Shown in pieces: positions 8,824 to 18,250 of a DNA stretch of 60,700 nucleotides. The stretch is from Betaproteobacteria bacterium (GTDB lineage: Bacteria; Pseudomonadota; Gammaproteobacteria; Burkholderiales; Burkholderiaceae_C). Position 1 is the stretch's first letter. Each line of letters opens with the position of its first letter. Location: contig JABCYW010000022.1 of NCBI GenBank assembly GCA_013289985.1, forward strand, positions 1-60,700. Reading direction: 5' to 3'. The position numbers were made by a program, and so were the translations under genes. Under the pieces are notes generated by a model. The model was not told the origin of the DNA. It worked only from the letters and a program-made list of their open reading frames with translations, and did no database searches.

Positions 8824-9816
8824 TCAGGCCCCCAACAAGGCATCCGGCACCATCACGAGCTTGCCCAGGATCTGCCTGTTCTCCAGCCGATGGTACGCAT
8901 CCGCGAGGCGGGACAGGGGAATTACTTCGTCGATCACGGGTTTGACCAGCCCCCGGGCGTATTGCGCGGCCAACACTCCCAGCATCCGCGCGTTGGCCGC
9001 GGGCTCGCGGCGCACGAAATCGCCCCAGAACACGCCCACGATGGACGCGCCCTTCAGCAGCGGCAGGTTCCACGGCAGCGCGGGGATCGCGCCCTCCGCG
9101 AAGCCGATCACCAGGTAGCGGCCGCGCCAAGCGATCGCCCGGAACGCCGGTTCCGCATGCGAGCCGCCCACGGGATCGAACACGACGTCCACGCCCTTGC
9201 CCCGGGTGGCGTCCTTGAGGGCGTCGCGCAGCGCGGTGGTGGTGTAGTTGATCGCCACGTCGGCGCCGATCTCGCGGCACAGGGTGCACTTGGCGTCGGT
9301 GGACGCCGCGGCGATGACGGTGGCGCCGGCCGCCTTGGCGATCTGGATCGCCGCGGTGCCCACGCCGCCCGCCGCGCCCAGCACCAGCACGGTCTCGCCG
9401 GCCTGCAGGGCCGCGCGGTCGACGAGTGCGTGGTGCGCCGTGCCATAGGTGAAGGCGAAGGCCGCGGCGTCGCGCAGCGGGAAGCCCGCCGGCAGCGGCA
9501 TCACCTGCATCGCCTTCACGCACGCGTGGGTGGCGAAGCCGCCGTGGCCACCCAGCGCCGCCACGGGCATGCCCGGCCGCAGGTGCTTCACGTCCGCGCC
9601 GACCGCCTCGACCACGCCGGCGAACTCGGCGCCCGGCGCGAACGGCAGTTCCGGGCGCATCTGGTACTTGCCCTGCACGATCAGCAGGTCGGGGAAGTTG
9701 AGCGAGGCCGCGTGGATGGCGATCAGCACCTCGTCGGCCGCGGGCTGCGGGGTGGGGCGCTCGCGCCATTGCAGGGCCGCGGGGCCGTCCAGCGTTTCAC
9801 ACATCCAGGCTTGCAT
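8824..9816 (-). CDS. NADPH:quinone oxidoreductase family protein
   Basis: The protein has 330 residues and belongs to the zinc-free medium-chain dehydrogenase/reductase family. The N-terminal GroES-like half contains [15 protein letters not shown] and [12 protein letters not shown], and the cofactor half has the NADP motif [16 protein letters not shown]. The structural-zinc Cys cluster of alcohol dehydrogenases is absent, in line with quinone oxidoreductases. These enzymes reduce quinones or enoyl/enone substrates using NADPH. The ATG at 9816 gives the family-typical N-terminus; an in-frame ATG at 9843 adds nine residues. It diverges from surE and has no obvious partner. Confidence 0.85.
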   Translation of the reverse strand: MQAWMCETLDGPAALQWRERPTPQPAADEVLIAIHAASLNFPDLLIVQGKYQMRPELPFAPGAEFAGVVEAVGADVKHLRPGMPVAALGGHGGFATHACVKAMQVMPLPAGFPLRDAAAFAFTYGTAHHALVDRAALQAGETVLVLGAAGGVGTAAIQIAKAAGATVIAAASTDAKCTLCREIGADVAINYTTTALRDALKDATRGKGVDVVFDPVGGSHAEPAFRAIAWRGRYLVIGFAEGAIPALPWNLPLLKGASIVGVFWGDFVRREPAANARMLGVLAAQYARGLVKPVIDEVIPLSRLADAYHRLENRQILGKLVMVPDALLGA

Positions 9817-9914
9817 GGCATCGGTTCCGGTTCGTGGGGACACTCGATCATAAGGACGGCGCGATGACGCGACAGTCGCCGGGGCGACGCCGTCGCGCTG
9901 CCTACAATGAGCCC

Positions 9915-10688
9915 ATGCGCATCCTCATCGCCAACGACGACGGCTACCTGGCCCAGGGCCTCGTGGCCCTCGTCGAGGCCTGTCGCGGTCTCGGCGACAT
10001 CGACGTCATCGCCCCGGAGCAGAACGCCAGCGGCATGTCGAACTCGCTGACGCTGGGCCGGCCGCTGTCGGTGTTCGCCGCCCGGGGCGGCCCGTCCGAC
10101 GGCTTCCGCGTGGTCAACGGCACGCCGTCCGACTGCGTGCACGTGGCCATGACCGGGCTGCTCGAGCATCGGCCCGACCTGGTGCTCTCGGGCATCAACA
10201 ACGGCGAGAACATGGGCGACGACACGCTCTACTCGGGCACCGTGGCCGCCGCGATGGAGGGCTTCCTGTTCGGCGTGCCGGCCATCGCGTTCTCGATCCA
10301 GCACAAGGGCTGGGCCCACATCGCCGCCGCCGCGCGCGCCGCGCGCCGCGTGGTGGAGGCCGCCATCACCCATCCGTCGTTCGGCCAGCCCGGCGCGGCG
10401 CCGTGGCTGCTCAACGTGAACTTCCCCAGCCGGCCCGACGCCGACGCGCTGCCCTGGGCCACCACGCGCCTGGGCCGGCGCCACGCCAGCGAGCCGGTGA
10501 TCGTGCAGAAGAACCCGCGCGGCGAGCCCATCTACTGGATCGGGCCCGCGGGCGACGCGCGCGAGGCCGGCGCCGGCACCGATTTCCATGCCGTGGCCAA
10601 CGGCCGCGTGTCGATCACGCCGCTGCAGGTGGACCTGACCGATCACGCGAACCTGGGTGGCTGGGCCGCCAGGCTGGGCCAGGAATGA
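9915..10688 (+). CDS. surE: 5'/3'-nucleotidase SurE
   Basis: The protein has 257 residues, the normal length. The metal-binding ANDDGY motif is at residues 6-11, and the hallmark segment [18 protein letters not shown] follows near residue 95. SurE is a divalent-metal-dependent phosphatase that removes phosphate from nucleoside 5'- and 3'-monophosphates and short polyphosphate, and is linked to stationary-phase survival. The ATG at 9915 starts directly with [10 protein letters not shown]; an open upstream extension is not supported. Its stop overlaps the pcm start by 4 bp (ATGA), so translation is coupled. It is the first gene of the surE-pcm-nlpD cluster. Confidence 0.95.
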   Translation: MRILIANDDGYLAQGLVALVEACRGLGDIDVIAPEQNASGMSNSLTLGRPLSVFAARGGPSDGFRVVNGTPSDCVHVAMTGLLEHRPDLVLSGINNGENMGDDTLYSGTVAAAMEGFLFGVPAIAFSIQHKGWAHIAAAARAARRVVEAAITHPSFGQPGAAPWLLNVNFPSRPDADALPWATTRLGRRHASEPVIVQKNPRGEPIYWIGPAGDAREAGAGTDFHAVANGRVSITPLQVDLTDHANLGGWAARLGQE

Positions 10689-11506
10689 GCGGAGACGGCA
10701 CGCGCGCCAAGCGGTTCCCGGCCCAATGGACGAGCAACGGCCGCCCGGCCGCGCCCGGCGGAACGGCGCGCAATCCGTTGCGCCCGCAGGCGCTGCTGCA
10801 CCAGGCCGCACAGGACGCCGCGCGCCACGTCGTGCCCACCGGCCTGGGCCTGGACAACGGCCCGATGCGCGAGCGCATGGTGGCGCGGCTGCGCAGCGAA
10901 GGCATCACCGCGCCGACGCTGCTGGCGGCGTTCGCCGCGGTGCCGCGCCACCGATTCGTCGACACCGCGCTGGCCATCCAGGCCTACGAGGACACCAGCC
11001 TGCCGATCGGCCTGGGCCAGACCATCTCGAAGCCCTCGGTCGTCGCTCGACAGCTGCAATGGCTGTTCGACGGCGCCAACGCCGGCCGCCAGGGCCATCT
11101 GGGCCGCACGCTGGAGATCGGCACCGGCTGCGGCTACCAGACGGCGCTGCTCGCGCGCCTGGCCCCCACCGTCATCTCCATCGAGCGCCTGCAGCCGCTG
11201 CACCAGCTGGCGCGGCGCAACCTTGATGCCGTCGGCGTGCCCGGCGTGCGCCTGGTGCACGGCGACGGCCGCGTCGGCCACGCGCCCAACGCGCCCTATG
11301 ACAGCATCGTGGCCGCGGCCGGCGGCGAGGACATCCCGGGCGCCTGGCTGGCGCAACTGGCCATCGGTGGCCGGCTGGTCGCGCCTACCGCGATGCCGGG
11401 CCTGGCCGGGCAGGCGCTGGTGATCGTCGACCGGACCGCGGAAGGCCTCGTTCGACAGATCGGCGAGTCAGTCACGTTTGTTCCCTTAAAATCCGGGATC
11501 GCTTGA
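10685..11506 (+). CDS. pcm: protein-L-isoaspartate O-methyltransferase
   Basis: The protein has 273 residues, longer than the ~208 of enterobacterial Pcm because of an approximately 50-residue Arg/Ala-rich N-terminal extension. The catalytic part has [14 protein letters not shown], the S-adenosylmethionine motif [16 protein letters not shown] and the [12 protein letters not shown] post-motif. It methylates abnormal isoaspartyl residues, starting repair of aged proteins. The chosen ATG (10685) lies inside the surE stop codon. If translation began further inside, for example at MRERMVARL, a standard-length protein would result, but I see no better ribosome site there. Downstream, nlpD begins within 20 bp. 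Confidence 0.93.
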   Translation: MSGDGTRAKRFPAQWTSNGRPAAPGGTARNPLRPQALLHQAAQDAARHVVPTGLGLDNGPMRERMVARLRSEGITAPTLLAAFAAVPRHRFVDTALAIQAYEDTSLPIGLGQTISKPSVVARQLQWLFDGANAGRQGHLGRTLEIGTGCGYQTALLARLAPTVISIERLQPLHQLARRNLDAVGVPGVRLVHGDGRVGHAPNAPYDSIVAAAGGEDIPGAWLAQLAIGGRLVAPTAMPGLAGQALVIVDRTAEGLVRQIGESVTFVPLKSGIA

Positions 11507-11523
11507 AACAATATTGGGAATCT

Positions 11524-12444
11524 ATGGCATCGCTCTGGGGTCGACGAACGCTCGTGACGACGGTTTGCGTGGCGTCCGCCTGGGCCTTGATCGGGTGCGC
11601 CACCCCGAATCAGGCGCCCGTGGAAGATCATTCGGCCAAGCTCGCGCACCCGGTGGCCACGCCCATCGACGCGAACAAGACGGCCGCGCCCCTGGCGCCG
11701 GCCGGCGAGGCCCGTCCCAACACCTACACGGTGCAGCCCGGCGACATGCTCACCAAGATCGGCATGGACACCGGCCAGAGCTGGCGCGACCTGGCCCGCT
11801 GGAACAACCTCGCCGACCCGAACCACCTCGAGGTGGGGCAGGTGCTGCGCGTGGTGGCGCCGCCCGGCGACGTGCCGCCCGGCACGACCGTGACGACCAC
11901 CACCACCACCACCACGGCCGCCGCCGGTGGCGCCACGTTCAAGCCGCTGCCCGCGATCCCGGCCAAGCCCGACGCCAAGCCCGCCAGCGGCGCCGCCGCG
12001 GCCGTGGCCTCCGGCAGCGCCGTGCCGCTGACCGGCGTCGCCACGCCGCCGCAGTCCGCGGCGACGCGCGAGGACGACGACCTGAACTGGGCCTGGCCCG
12101 CGGCCGGCCCGGTCGTGGCGCCGTTCGACGATGCCAAGACCAAGGGCCTGGCCATCGGCGGCAAGGCCGGCGACCCGGTGTACGCGGCGGCCGACGGCCG
12201 CGTCGTCTACGCCGGCTCGGGCCTGCGCGGCTACGGCAACCTGGTGATCGTCAAGCACAACGCCAACTACCTGACCGCCTACGCCCACAACCAGGCGCTG
12301 CTCGTCAAGGAAGACCAGATCGTCAAGCGCGGCCAGAAGATCGCCGAGATGGGCTCCACCGACGCCGATCGCGTGCAGCTGCACTTCGAGATCCGCAAGC
12401 AGGGCAAGCCGGTCGATCCGGCACGCCTGCTGCCGCCGCGCTGA
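11524..12444 (+). CDS. nlpD: NlpD-type LysM/degenerate M23 lipoprotein
   Basis: The protein has 306 residues. A lipoprotein signal ends LIGC (Cys25). A LysM peptidoglycan-binding domain spans about 60-105 (TYTVQPGDMLTKIG). A low-complexity linker includes a run of eight Thr encoded partly by six ACC codons (11896-11913), a possible slippage tract. The C-terminal M23/LytM domain (about 195-300) lacks the zinc-binding residues: the usual GxHxGxD region reads TKGLAIGG, and the HxH motif is VQLHFE. By analogy with E. coli NlpD it should activate an amidase for septal splitting and not cut peptidoglycan itself. A TTG at 11503 is an alternative start. The gene ends at a strong terminator. Confidence 0.9.
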   Translation: MASLWGRRTLVTTVCVASAWALIGCATPNQAPVEDHSAKLAHPVATPIDANKTAAPLAPAGEARPNTYTVQPGDMLTKIGMDTGQSWRDLARWNNLADPNHLEVGQVLRVVAPPGDVPPGTTVTTTTTTTTAAAGGATFKPLPAIPAKPDAKPASGAAAAVASGSAVPLTGVATPPQSAATREDDDLNWAWPAAGPVVAPFDDAKTKGLAIGGKAGDPVYAAADGRVVYAGSGLRGYGNLVIVKHNANYLTAYAHNQALLVKEDQIVKRGQKIAEMGSTDADRVQLHFEIRKQGKPVDPARLLPPR

Positions 12445-12464
12445 GCCATCGTCCGCACAAACGA

Positions 12465-12490
12465 ACGCGCCCTCGAGGCGCGTTTTTTTT
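12465..12490 (+). terminator. Rho-independent terminator after nlpD
   Basis: ACGCGCC (12465-12471) and GGCGCGT (12477-12483) form a 7-bp stem with a 5-nt loop, followed by eight Ts (12483-12490). It closes the surE-pcm-nlpD operon. Confidence 0.88.
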
Positions 12491-12549
12491 GCTCGTTGGT
12501 AGACGCCTCGCGCTTGAGGCTTGAGGCTTGACGCTTCGCGCAGGTCGAG

Positions 12550-12835
12550 GTTACCCGCTGCGCCAAGGTGGGCGCGCACTTGGCTCGACGTCAAACGGGC
12601 GCCTGAATTCGGCCTGGACGGCCTCATTCCGAGGGCACTCGGTGAAGGTTCGTCCGCGTGTGCCGAGGGGCCGCGCCCGGCACCTTTGCCACGCGCCACG
12701 AAGCCCTCGACGGCCCGGTTTGCCGTCTCCCCAAGTACACGCCCACCTCGCCGCCGGTTCACCCAGGCGGTTGGGACAAACACGGCTCCAACTTTTTAGT
12801 AGGTACTTTGGCATCGTCGGGCCATCGAGGCCGCG
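12550..12835 (+). repeat. left arm of a 286-bp perfect inverted repeat
   Basis: This arm is the reverse complement of 13106-13391, with no mismatch found when read base by base. Beyond the perfect core the match continues imperfectly on both sides: outward to about 12509 (CTTGAGG and ACGCTTCGCGC shared) and inward to about 12945. It has no recognisable coding content; the reading frames across it have no family character and differ from core genes in composition (many Arg/Pro/Ser). Confidence 0.9.
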
Positions 12836-13105
12836 GCGATGCCCGCGGCCAGCCCGAGCACAGGGCACCGGGCCTGACGCGAACATCACCTCGAGGCGCC
12901 GGCGCTCCTTCTCGAGCCCGACGATGCGCGTCGCCTGCGGCGCCGCGCGAAGCGCTTTGGCAAGCCGCGCGGATGACCGAAGAAGTGCCAGCCGCGCAGC
13001 GCCGCAGGCGCGCGCTTCGTCAAACACGAGGAGGAGCGCCGATATCGTGGCCTGTGGTTCGCGCCAATCCCGGCGGCCGGTGATCGGGCTGGTCGCGGGC
13101 ATCGT
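12836..13105. repeat. diverged centre of the palindromic element
   Basis: The centre between the perfect arms is itself an imperfect inverted repeat on nearly the same axis. CGCCTGCGGCGC (12932-12943) pairs with GCGCCGCAGGCG (12999-13010), and GGCGCTCCTTCTCG near 12901 matches the reverse complement of the segment near 13040. The whole structure is therefore two head-to-head copies of a roughly 430-bp unit whose inner parts have diverged while the outer 286 bp remain identical. No transposase or other gene product was recognised. Confidence 0.7.
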
Positions 13106-13391
13106 CGCGGCCTCGATGGCCCGACGATGCCAAAGTACCTACTAAAAAGTTGGAGCCGTGTTTGTCCCAACCGCCTGGGTGAACCGGCGGCGAGGTGGGC
13201 GTGTACTTGGGGAGACGGCAAACCGGGCCGTCGAGGGCTTCGTGGCGCGTGGCAAAGGTGCCGGGCGCGGCCCCTCGGCACACGCGGACGAACCTTCACC
13301 GAGTGCCCTCGGAATGAGGCCGTCCAGGCCGAATTCAGGCGCCCGTTTGACGTCGAGCCAAGTGCGCGCCCACCTTGGCGCAGCGGGTAAC
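13106..13391 (-). repeat. right arm of a 286-bp perfect inverted repeat
   Basis: This arm is the reverse complement of 12550-12835. Imperfect similarity carries on outward to about 13424 with a small insertion or deletion. No flanking target-site duplication was found by eye. Confidence 0.9.
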
Positions 13392-13424
13392 GCCGGCCAG
13401 CGCGAAGCGTGACCACCCTCAAGC

Positions 13425-13753
13425 GCACCAACACCAGCACCAACCAAATTCCCCGCAGATCGGCGATGAAGCTTTTTTTCGCCTGTTCCGCGCCGCGCGG
13501 CGGCCGATAACCCAGGGATGACAACGCTTTCATGCGCCCGGCCGGTGTCTCTCGCCCGCGGGCCGCGCGCGGGCGATCTGAACGTGAATTCGGGCACTGA
13601 TCTTCGATTCGGCGTGAAGGAGTGCACTCAAGAATGGCCGAGTTGGGTCGAAATCGGGCCATGAGCCCTGTCAGGAATCTTCCGTCGAGGAGTGAGGCCC
13701 GGCGCGGGATCGGATCTGCCCCCAATTAACGACCCCACAGAAGGAGTTCCACC
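13425..13753. other. gene-free stretch upstream of the TonB-domain gene
   Basis: About 330 bp without a supported gene. It has a short T-run near 13472 and an AT-richer patch just before the next start. Short open frames cross it but have no ribosome site or recognisable protein character. It may hold the promoter of the gene at 13754. Confidence 0.4.
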
Positions 13754-14116
13754 ATGATTCGCATCGCAACCCCGTCCAGCCTCCGCGGCGCCCTGGCCGC
13801 CTCGCTCTGCGCCCTCGCCAGCGCCGGCGCGATGGCCGGCGACGGCAAGTGGGTGCAGGACGCCAAGAGCTGCTCCGCGCCGGAATATCCGCGCGACTCC
13901 CTGAACAAGGGCGAGCAGGGCACCACCGCGCTGCGCATCCTGGTGGGCGTCGACGGCAAGGCCATCGACAGCGAAATCGAATCGTCCAGCCATTCCCGCA
14001 AGCTCGACACGGCCGCCCAGCGCGCGCTGATGGAGTGCTCGTTCAAGCCGCAACCGGCCGACGCCAAGCCGGCCCAGCAATGGATCAAGACCGAATTCGT
14101 CTGGAAGCTCAACTGA
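13754..14116 (+). CDS. periplasmic TonB C-terminal-domain protein
   Basis: The protein has 120 residues. A Sec signal peptide (cleavage near AMA-GDG, about residue 29) is followed by a single compact domain with the TonB C-terminal pattern: a PEYPRDSLNKGEQGTTALRILVGVDGK segment in which the YP and G.V.L..LV..DG features are recognisable, and a second strand ending in VWKL. Unlike true TonB there is no membrane anchor or Pro-rich spacer, so it is more likely a soluble periplasmic protein using the same fold. AGAAGGAG lies just upstream of the ATG, a strong ribosome site. It precedes a chemoreceptor gene by 131 bp. The specific role is unknown. Confidence 0.75.
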   Translation: MIRIATPSSLRGALAASLCALASAGAMAGDGKWVQDAKSCSAPEYPRDSLNKGEQGTTALRILVGVDGKAIDSEIESSSHSRKLDTAAQRALMECSFKPQPADAKPAQQWIKTEFVWKLN

Positions 14117-14247
14117 GTTCCCCGTGAGCGAGGTTGGGCAACGCCGCGCGCCGAGCCGAGACCTGCTGTAAACGCCGACGTGTCCGTTGGGGGACGCTTC
14201 GGCGCGTGACTGACCAACAAATTCAACAGCCAACTTCGGAACTTCAA

Positions 14248-15795
14248 ATGCTGACCAACCTGAAAATCGGCGCGCGACTGGCGCTGGCCTTCGGCATCGT
14301 CCTGGCGCTGCTCGCGACGCTGTCGATCATCGCCCTGGCCCGCACGAGCGGCATGCGCGACGACATGAACGCGGTGACGGGCGGCATCGCCGTCGAGTCG
14401 TCGCTGGCCGACCAGATGCGTCTGGCCGCGACTCAGCAGGCAGTGCGCGTGCGCAACATCCTGATGGTGTCCGAACCCGAGGAAATGGCGGCCGAGAACG
14501 ACGCCCTGAAGGCCGACATCAAGACCTACGAGACCGCCAAGGGCAAGCTCGCGAAGATGATCGCGGCCGAGAACGACGCCCGCAAGAAGACGATCCTGGG
14601 CCACATCGACGGCGCCGAGAAGGAAGCCCGCGACCTGGCCGATCAGGTGGTGCAGATGGCGCTGGACAATCACAAGTTCCCGGCCCGCGGCCTGCTCGGC
14701 GAGAAGGCCAACCCGGCCCAGGCCAAGTGGATGTCCACCATCGACGAGATGGTGGCGCTCAACGAGAAGCAGACCGCCGCCGCCGTCGCCAGCGCCGAGG
14801 ACGCCTACGGCAACACCCGCAACATCGTGCTGGGCATCACCGTCATCGCGCTGGTGTTCGCCTCGGCGGTCGGCGTCGCCGTCACGCGCTCGATCACCGT
14901 GCCGATCTCGCAGGCCGTGGGCATCGCCCGCCGCGTGGCCGACCGCGACCTGAGCGTCAAGGTGACCTCCCATTCGAACGACGAGACCGGCCAGCTGCTG
15001 AAGGCGCTGGCGGCCATGACCGACAGCCTGGTCACCGTCGTCTCCAGCGTGCGCAACGGCAGCGACAGCCTGGCGAGCGCCGCCAGCGAGATCGCCTCCG
15101 GCAACGCCGACCTGTCCAGCCGCACCGAGCGCCAGGCCTCCAGCATCCAGCAGACGGCGTCGTCGATGGACGAGCTCTCGAGCACCGTCAAGATGAGCGC
15201 GAGCAACTCCACGCATGCGCGCCAGCTGTCCAACGACGCGGCCGCCAAGGCCACGCAGGGCGGCGAGGCCGTGAGCAAGGTGGTGCGCACGATGGGCGAC
15301 ATCGCCACCTCTTCCAAGAAGATCGCCGACATCATCAGCGTGATCGACGGCATCGCGTTCCAGACCAACATCCTGGCGCTGAACGCCGCGGTGGAAGCCG
15401 CGCGGGCCGGCGAGCAGGGCCGCGGCTTCGCCGTGGTGGCCACCGAGGTGCGCACGCTGGCCCAGCGCAGCGCGACGGCGGCCAAGGAGATCAAGTCGCT
15501 CATCGCGGAATCGGTGGAGAAGGTCGACGAGGGCACGCACCTCGTGGACGTCGCCTCGGAGACCATCGCGCAGATCGTGCGGTCGGTGCAGCACGTGGCC
15601 GGCATCGTGTCGGAGATCACCTCCGCCACCGTCGAGCAGAGCGCCGGCATCGACCTCGTCAACGTGGCCGTGACCGAGATGGACCAGGTCACGCAGCAGA
15701 ACGCCGCGCTGGTGGAGCAGGTGGCCGCGGCCGCCGACTCGATGAGCACTCAGGTGCAGCGCCTGGTGTCGGACGTCTCGGTCTTCCGCCTCTAG
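14248..15795 (+). CDS. methyl-accepting chemotaxis protein
   Basis: The protein has 515 residues. A first transmembrane helix (about 10-32) is followed by a periplasmic four-helix-bundle-like domain, a second helix near 190-210, a HAMP domain ([20 protein letters not shown]) and a long cytoplasmic signalling coiled coil. The highly conserved hairpin tip is present ([26 protein letters not shown] in the sequence around residues 367-392). There is no C-terminal CheR-binding pentapeptide; the protein ends SVFRL. It senses an unknown ligand and controls CheA. ATG 14248 was chosen because it gives the usual [11 protein letters not shown] start; an upstream open extension to 14134 is unlikely. No other chemotaxis genes are adjacent. 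Confidence 0.93.
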   Translation: MLTNLKIGARLALAFGIVLALLATLSIIALARTSGMRDDMNAVTGGIAVESSLADQMRLAATQQAVRVRNILMVSEPEEMAAENDALKADIKTYETAKGKLAKMIAAENDARKKTILGHIDGAEKEARDLADQVVQMALDNHKFPARGLLGEKANPAQAKWMSTIDEMVALNEKQTAAAVASAEDAYGNTRNIVLGITVIALVFASAVGVAVTRSITVPISQAVGIARRVADRDLSVKVTSHSNDETGQLLKALAAMTDSLVTVVSSVRNGSDSLASAASEIASGNADLSSRTERQASSIQQTASSMDELSSTVKMSASNSTHARQLSNDAAAKATQGGEAVSKVVRTMGDIATSSKKIADIISVIDGIAFQTNILALNAAVEAARAGEQGRGFAVVATEVRTLAQRSATAAKEIKSLIAESVEKVDEGTHLVDVASETIAQIVRSVQHVAGIVSEITSATVEQSAGIDLVNVAVTEMDQVTQQNAALVEQVAAAADSMSTQVQRLVSDVSVFRL

Positions 15796-15874
15796 GCGCC
15801 GCCTCCGTTCGCTCGGCCCCGGGTCGCGCTGCGCGGTCCGGGGCCGATTCCATTGGCCCACCGATAATCGCGGG

Positions 15875-17413
15875 ATGAGTACAGAACAACAGGGCGGCGG
15901 CAAGGGCCGTGGCCGTCACCGCCGGGATCGCAACGCCGGCCCCGCGCCGGGCGTCTCCGACAACGAATGGCTGAAGGTCACCGGCATCGACCTCGACGCC
16001 CAGGGCATCGCGCACAACAGCGAGGGCGTCGTCGTGTTCATCGACGGCGCGCTGCCGGGCGAGGAGGCGCGGGTCAAGGTCATCAAGCGCAAGAAGCAGT
16101 GGGAGAAGGCCGACCTGGTGGCGATCCGCCGCGAGAGCTCGCAGCGGGTGACGCCGCGCTGCCCGCACTTCGGCCTGCACGCCGGCGCCTGCGGCGGCTG
16201 CAAGATGCAGCACCTGGCGCCGCAGGCCCAGGTGGCGATGAAGCAGCGGGTGCTGGAGGACAACCTGTGGCACCTGGGCAAGGCCAGGCCCGAGCTGGTG
16301 CTGCGCCCCATCGAGGGCCCGCCCTGGGGCTATCGCCTGCGCGCGCGCCTGTCCGTGCGCTGGGTGGCCAAGAAGAACACCGTGCTGGTGGGCTTCCACG
16401 AGCGCAAGTCCAGCTACGTGGCCGACATGCGCGAGTGCCATGTGATCCCCAGGCGCATCTCCGACATGCTGATGCCGCTGCGCGCCCTCATCGAGGCGAT
16501 GCAGGCGCGCGAGCGGCTGCCGCAGATCGAGCTGGCCATCGGCGACCAGGTCACCGCGCTGGTGCTGCGCAACCTGGAACCGCTGAGCGAGCACGACGCG
16601 GGCCTGCTGCGCGCGTTCGGCAAGCAGCACGACGTGCAGTGGTGGCTGCAGCCCAAGGGCCCGGACACCATCCACCGCCTGGACGACGATGGTGGCCCGG
16701 AGCTGGCCTACACGCTGCCCGAGTTCGGCGTGCGCATGCCGTTCAGGCCCACCGACTTCACGCAGGTGAACCACCAGATCAACACGGTGCTGGTGGGCCG
16801 CGCGCTGCGCCTGCTGGACGTGCGCAAGGACGAGACCGTCATCGACTGGTTCTGCGGCCTGGGCAACTTCACGCTGCCGCTGGCCACCATGGCCAGGACG
16901 GTGCTGGGCATCGAGGGCAGCCAGACGCTGGTGGACCGGGCGCTGGACAATGCGAAGCTCAACGGCCTCGACGCGCACACGCGCTTCGACGCGCGCAACC
17001 TGTTCGAGATCACGGCCGACGACCTCGTCGCGCTGGGCACCGTGGACAAGTGGCTGGTCGACCCCCCGCGCGAGGGCGCGTTCGCGCTCGCGAAGGCGCT
17101 GGCCGACCTGAAGGCCGCGCCGCGCGAGGGCTGGACGGCGCCCGAGCGCATCGTCTACGTCAGCTGCAACCCCGCCACGCTCGCGCGCGACGCCGGCCTG
17201 CTGGTGCATCAGGCGGGCTACCGGCTCGTCTCGGCCGGGGCGGTGAACATGTTCCCGCACACGGCGCATGTGGAGAGCATGGCGGTGTTCGAGTGGGATC
17301 CGCAGTGGAAGCCGACCGAACGCACGGCCGTCGTCATCGCGGAAGACTCGGCGCTGGCGGAATCGGAATCCTCGCCAGGTGCCGAGGAGGAGGGCGACGC
17401 GCCGCCGCCTTGA
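15875..17413 (+). CDS. rlmD: 23S rRNA (uracil-1939-C5)-methyltransferase RlmD
   Basis: The protein has 512 residues; E. coli RlmD has 433. An N-terminal TRAM-like RNA-binding domain (about 30-90) is followed by the iron-sulphur cysteines [14 protein letters not shown] and a fourth in MRECH. The methyltransferase domain has TDFTQVN, the SAM motif [13 protein letters not shown] and the catalytic [12 protein letters not shown], whose Cys attacks uracil C6. The C-terminal ~40 residues are an acidic tail without a known role. In related genomes rlmD (rumA) follows rpoS in the surE-pcm-nlpD-rpoS cluster; here it is separated from nlpD by the palindromic element and two other genes. Confidence 0.93.
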   Translation: MSTEQQGGGKGRGRHRRDRNAGPAPGVSDNEWLKVTGIDLDAQGIAHNSEGVVVFIDGALPGEEARVKVIKRKKQWEKADLVAIRRESSQRVTPRCPHFGLHAGACGGCKMQHLAPQAQVAMKQRVLEDNLWHLGKARPELVLRPIEGPPWGYRLRARLSVRWVAKKNTVLVGFHERKSSYVADMRECHVIPRRISDMLMPLRALIEAMQARERLPQIELAIGDQVTALVLRNLEPLSEHDAGLLRAFGKQHDVQWWLQPKGPDTIHRLDDDGGPELAYTLPEFGVRMPFRPTDFTQVNHQINTVLVGRALRLLDVRKDETVIDWFCGLGNFTLPLATMARTVLGIEGSQTLVDRALDNAKLNGLDAHTRFDARNLFEITADDLVALGTVDKWLVDPPREGAFALAKALADLKAAPREGWTAPERIVYVSCNPATLARDAGLLVHQAGYRLVSAGAVNMFPHTAHVESMAVFEWDPQWKPTERTAVVIAEDSALAESESSPGAEEEGDAPPP

Positions 17414-17438
17414 AGGCCTGCGGGCGCAGCGTCGTCAA

Positions 17439-17462
17439 GGTCGGCCCCGTGGCGGGCCGACC
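17439..17462. terminator. GC-rich hairpin between convergent genes
   Basis: GGTCGGCCC (17439-17447) pairs with GGGCCGACC (17454-17462) across a 6-nt loop. It lies between the rlmD stop and the end of the convergent PEP-CTERM-like gene and could end transcription in both directions. No T-run is present. Confidence 0.5.
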
Positions 17463-17469
17463 AGGCGGA

Positions 17470-18003
17470 TCAGGCGCGGCGGCGACGCGCGGCGATGCTC
17501 AGCACGCCCAGGCCGGCCAGCAGCAGGGCTGCGGTGCCGGTCTCTGGAACGGCGGAGACCAGGGGGGAGCCGGTGACGGTCAGCGTGCCCTGGTACGTTC
17601 CCGCGTTCTTCTTGTTGGCGTTCGTCGCAACATCCAGCAACAATTCGGTGGGCGTGAAGAGCGTGAAGTCGTACTTGCCCTCAAGGAAGCTGTCCCTGAC
17701 AGTGCCCGCTGCGAACGAACCAGCAGACCCGGGCACGCCTTCCAGCGACAGGCTGACGCCCGTGACGTTGAAGCCGTTGCCGCCCTTGCCGCTCTTGTCC
17801 GCCGTGCCGGCGAGCGTGCCCGTGATCTCGTAGACGCCCGGAGCCAGCAACACATCGAACTCTTCGGTGGCCGTGCCGGTGAAAGTGAGCTTGGTAACCC
17901 CTGGTACGACGGGCACCGGCGTGAGGGGTGCAGCAGCAGAGGCAATCGTGCTGGTCGTCGCCATGGCGGTGGCCAGAAATGCGAGGTGGAGGCTCTTGTT
18001 CAT
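17470..18003 (-). CDS. PEP-CTERM-like sorting-domain protein (VPET variant)
   Basis: The protein has 177 residues. A signal peptide (about 1-24, ending ASAAA) leads to a beta-rich, Gly/Thr-rich domain. The C-terminus is VPETGTAALLLAGLGVLSIAARRRRA: a short motif, a hydrophobic helix and a basic tail, the tripartite PEP-CTERM signal recognised by exosortase. The motif reads PET where PEP is usual. Proteins of this type are exported and processed to extracellular matrix or envelope locations. No exosortase gene is in the window. GGGAAG lies 7 bp before the ATG at 18003. The binding or structural role of the central domain is unknown. Confidence 0.75.
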   Translation of the reverse strand: MNKSLHLAFLATAMATTSTIASAAAPLTPVPVVPGVTKLTFTGTATEEFDVLLAPGVYEITGTLAGTADKSGKGGNGFNVTGVSLSLEGVPGSAGSFAAGTVRDSFLEGKYDFTLFTPTELLLDVATNANKKNAGTYQGTLTVTGSPLVSAVPETGTAALLLAGLGVLSIAARRRRA

Positions 18004-18151
18004 GGATCTTCCCGGTAAAGCTTGTTCGACGCCTAAAGTGTGACAGTCTGTATCAAGCCTGTGCCATGGCCGAGCCGCCATGAACCGTGCAAAGCGTGAA
18101 CTATGGCCTCGACCTGCCGCGGTCGCGGGCCCTGGCGGATGCCCAAAAAGC

Positions 18152-18187
18152 AAAGTGCCCACCGGACGCGGCCGGGTGGGCACTTTT
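18152..18187. terminator. bidirectional terminator
   Basis: AAAGTGCCCACC (18152-18163) pairs with GGTGGGCACTTT (18175-18186), an unusually long 12-bp stem with A-rich and T-rich flanks on both sides. It lies just past the end of the Bax-inhibitor gene on the minus strand. Confidence 0.8.
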
Positions 18188-18250
18188 CGGGGATCCGGTC
18201 GCTGGCTGCCTGCGCAGCCGGCGTCGTCGTCCTGGGTCGACTGCTCGCGC

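Noticed and set aside
12528-13145. Open frames through the palindromic element
   Set aside because: They start inside a repeat, have no ribosome site, lack family features and exist in mirrored form because of the inverted repeat.
12550-13391. The inverted repeat as part of an IS element with its own transposase
   Set aside because: No transposase-like protein is encoded in the ~0.9 kb; it can at most be a non-autonomous or relict element.
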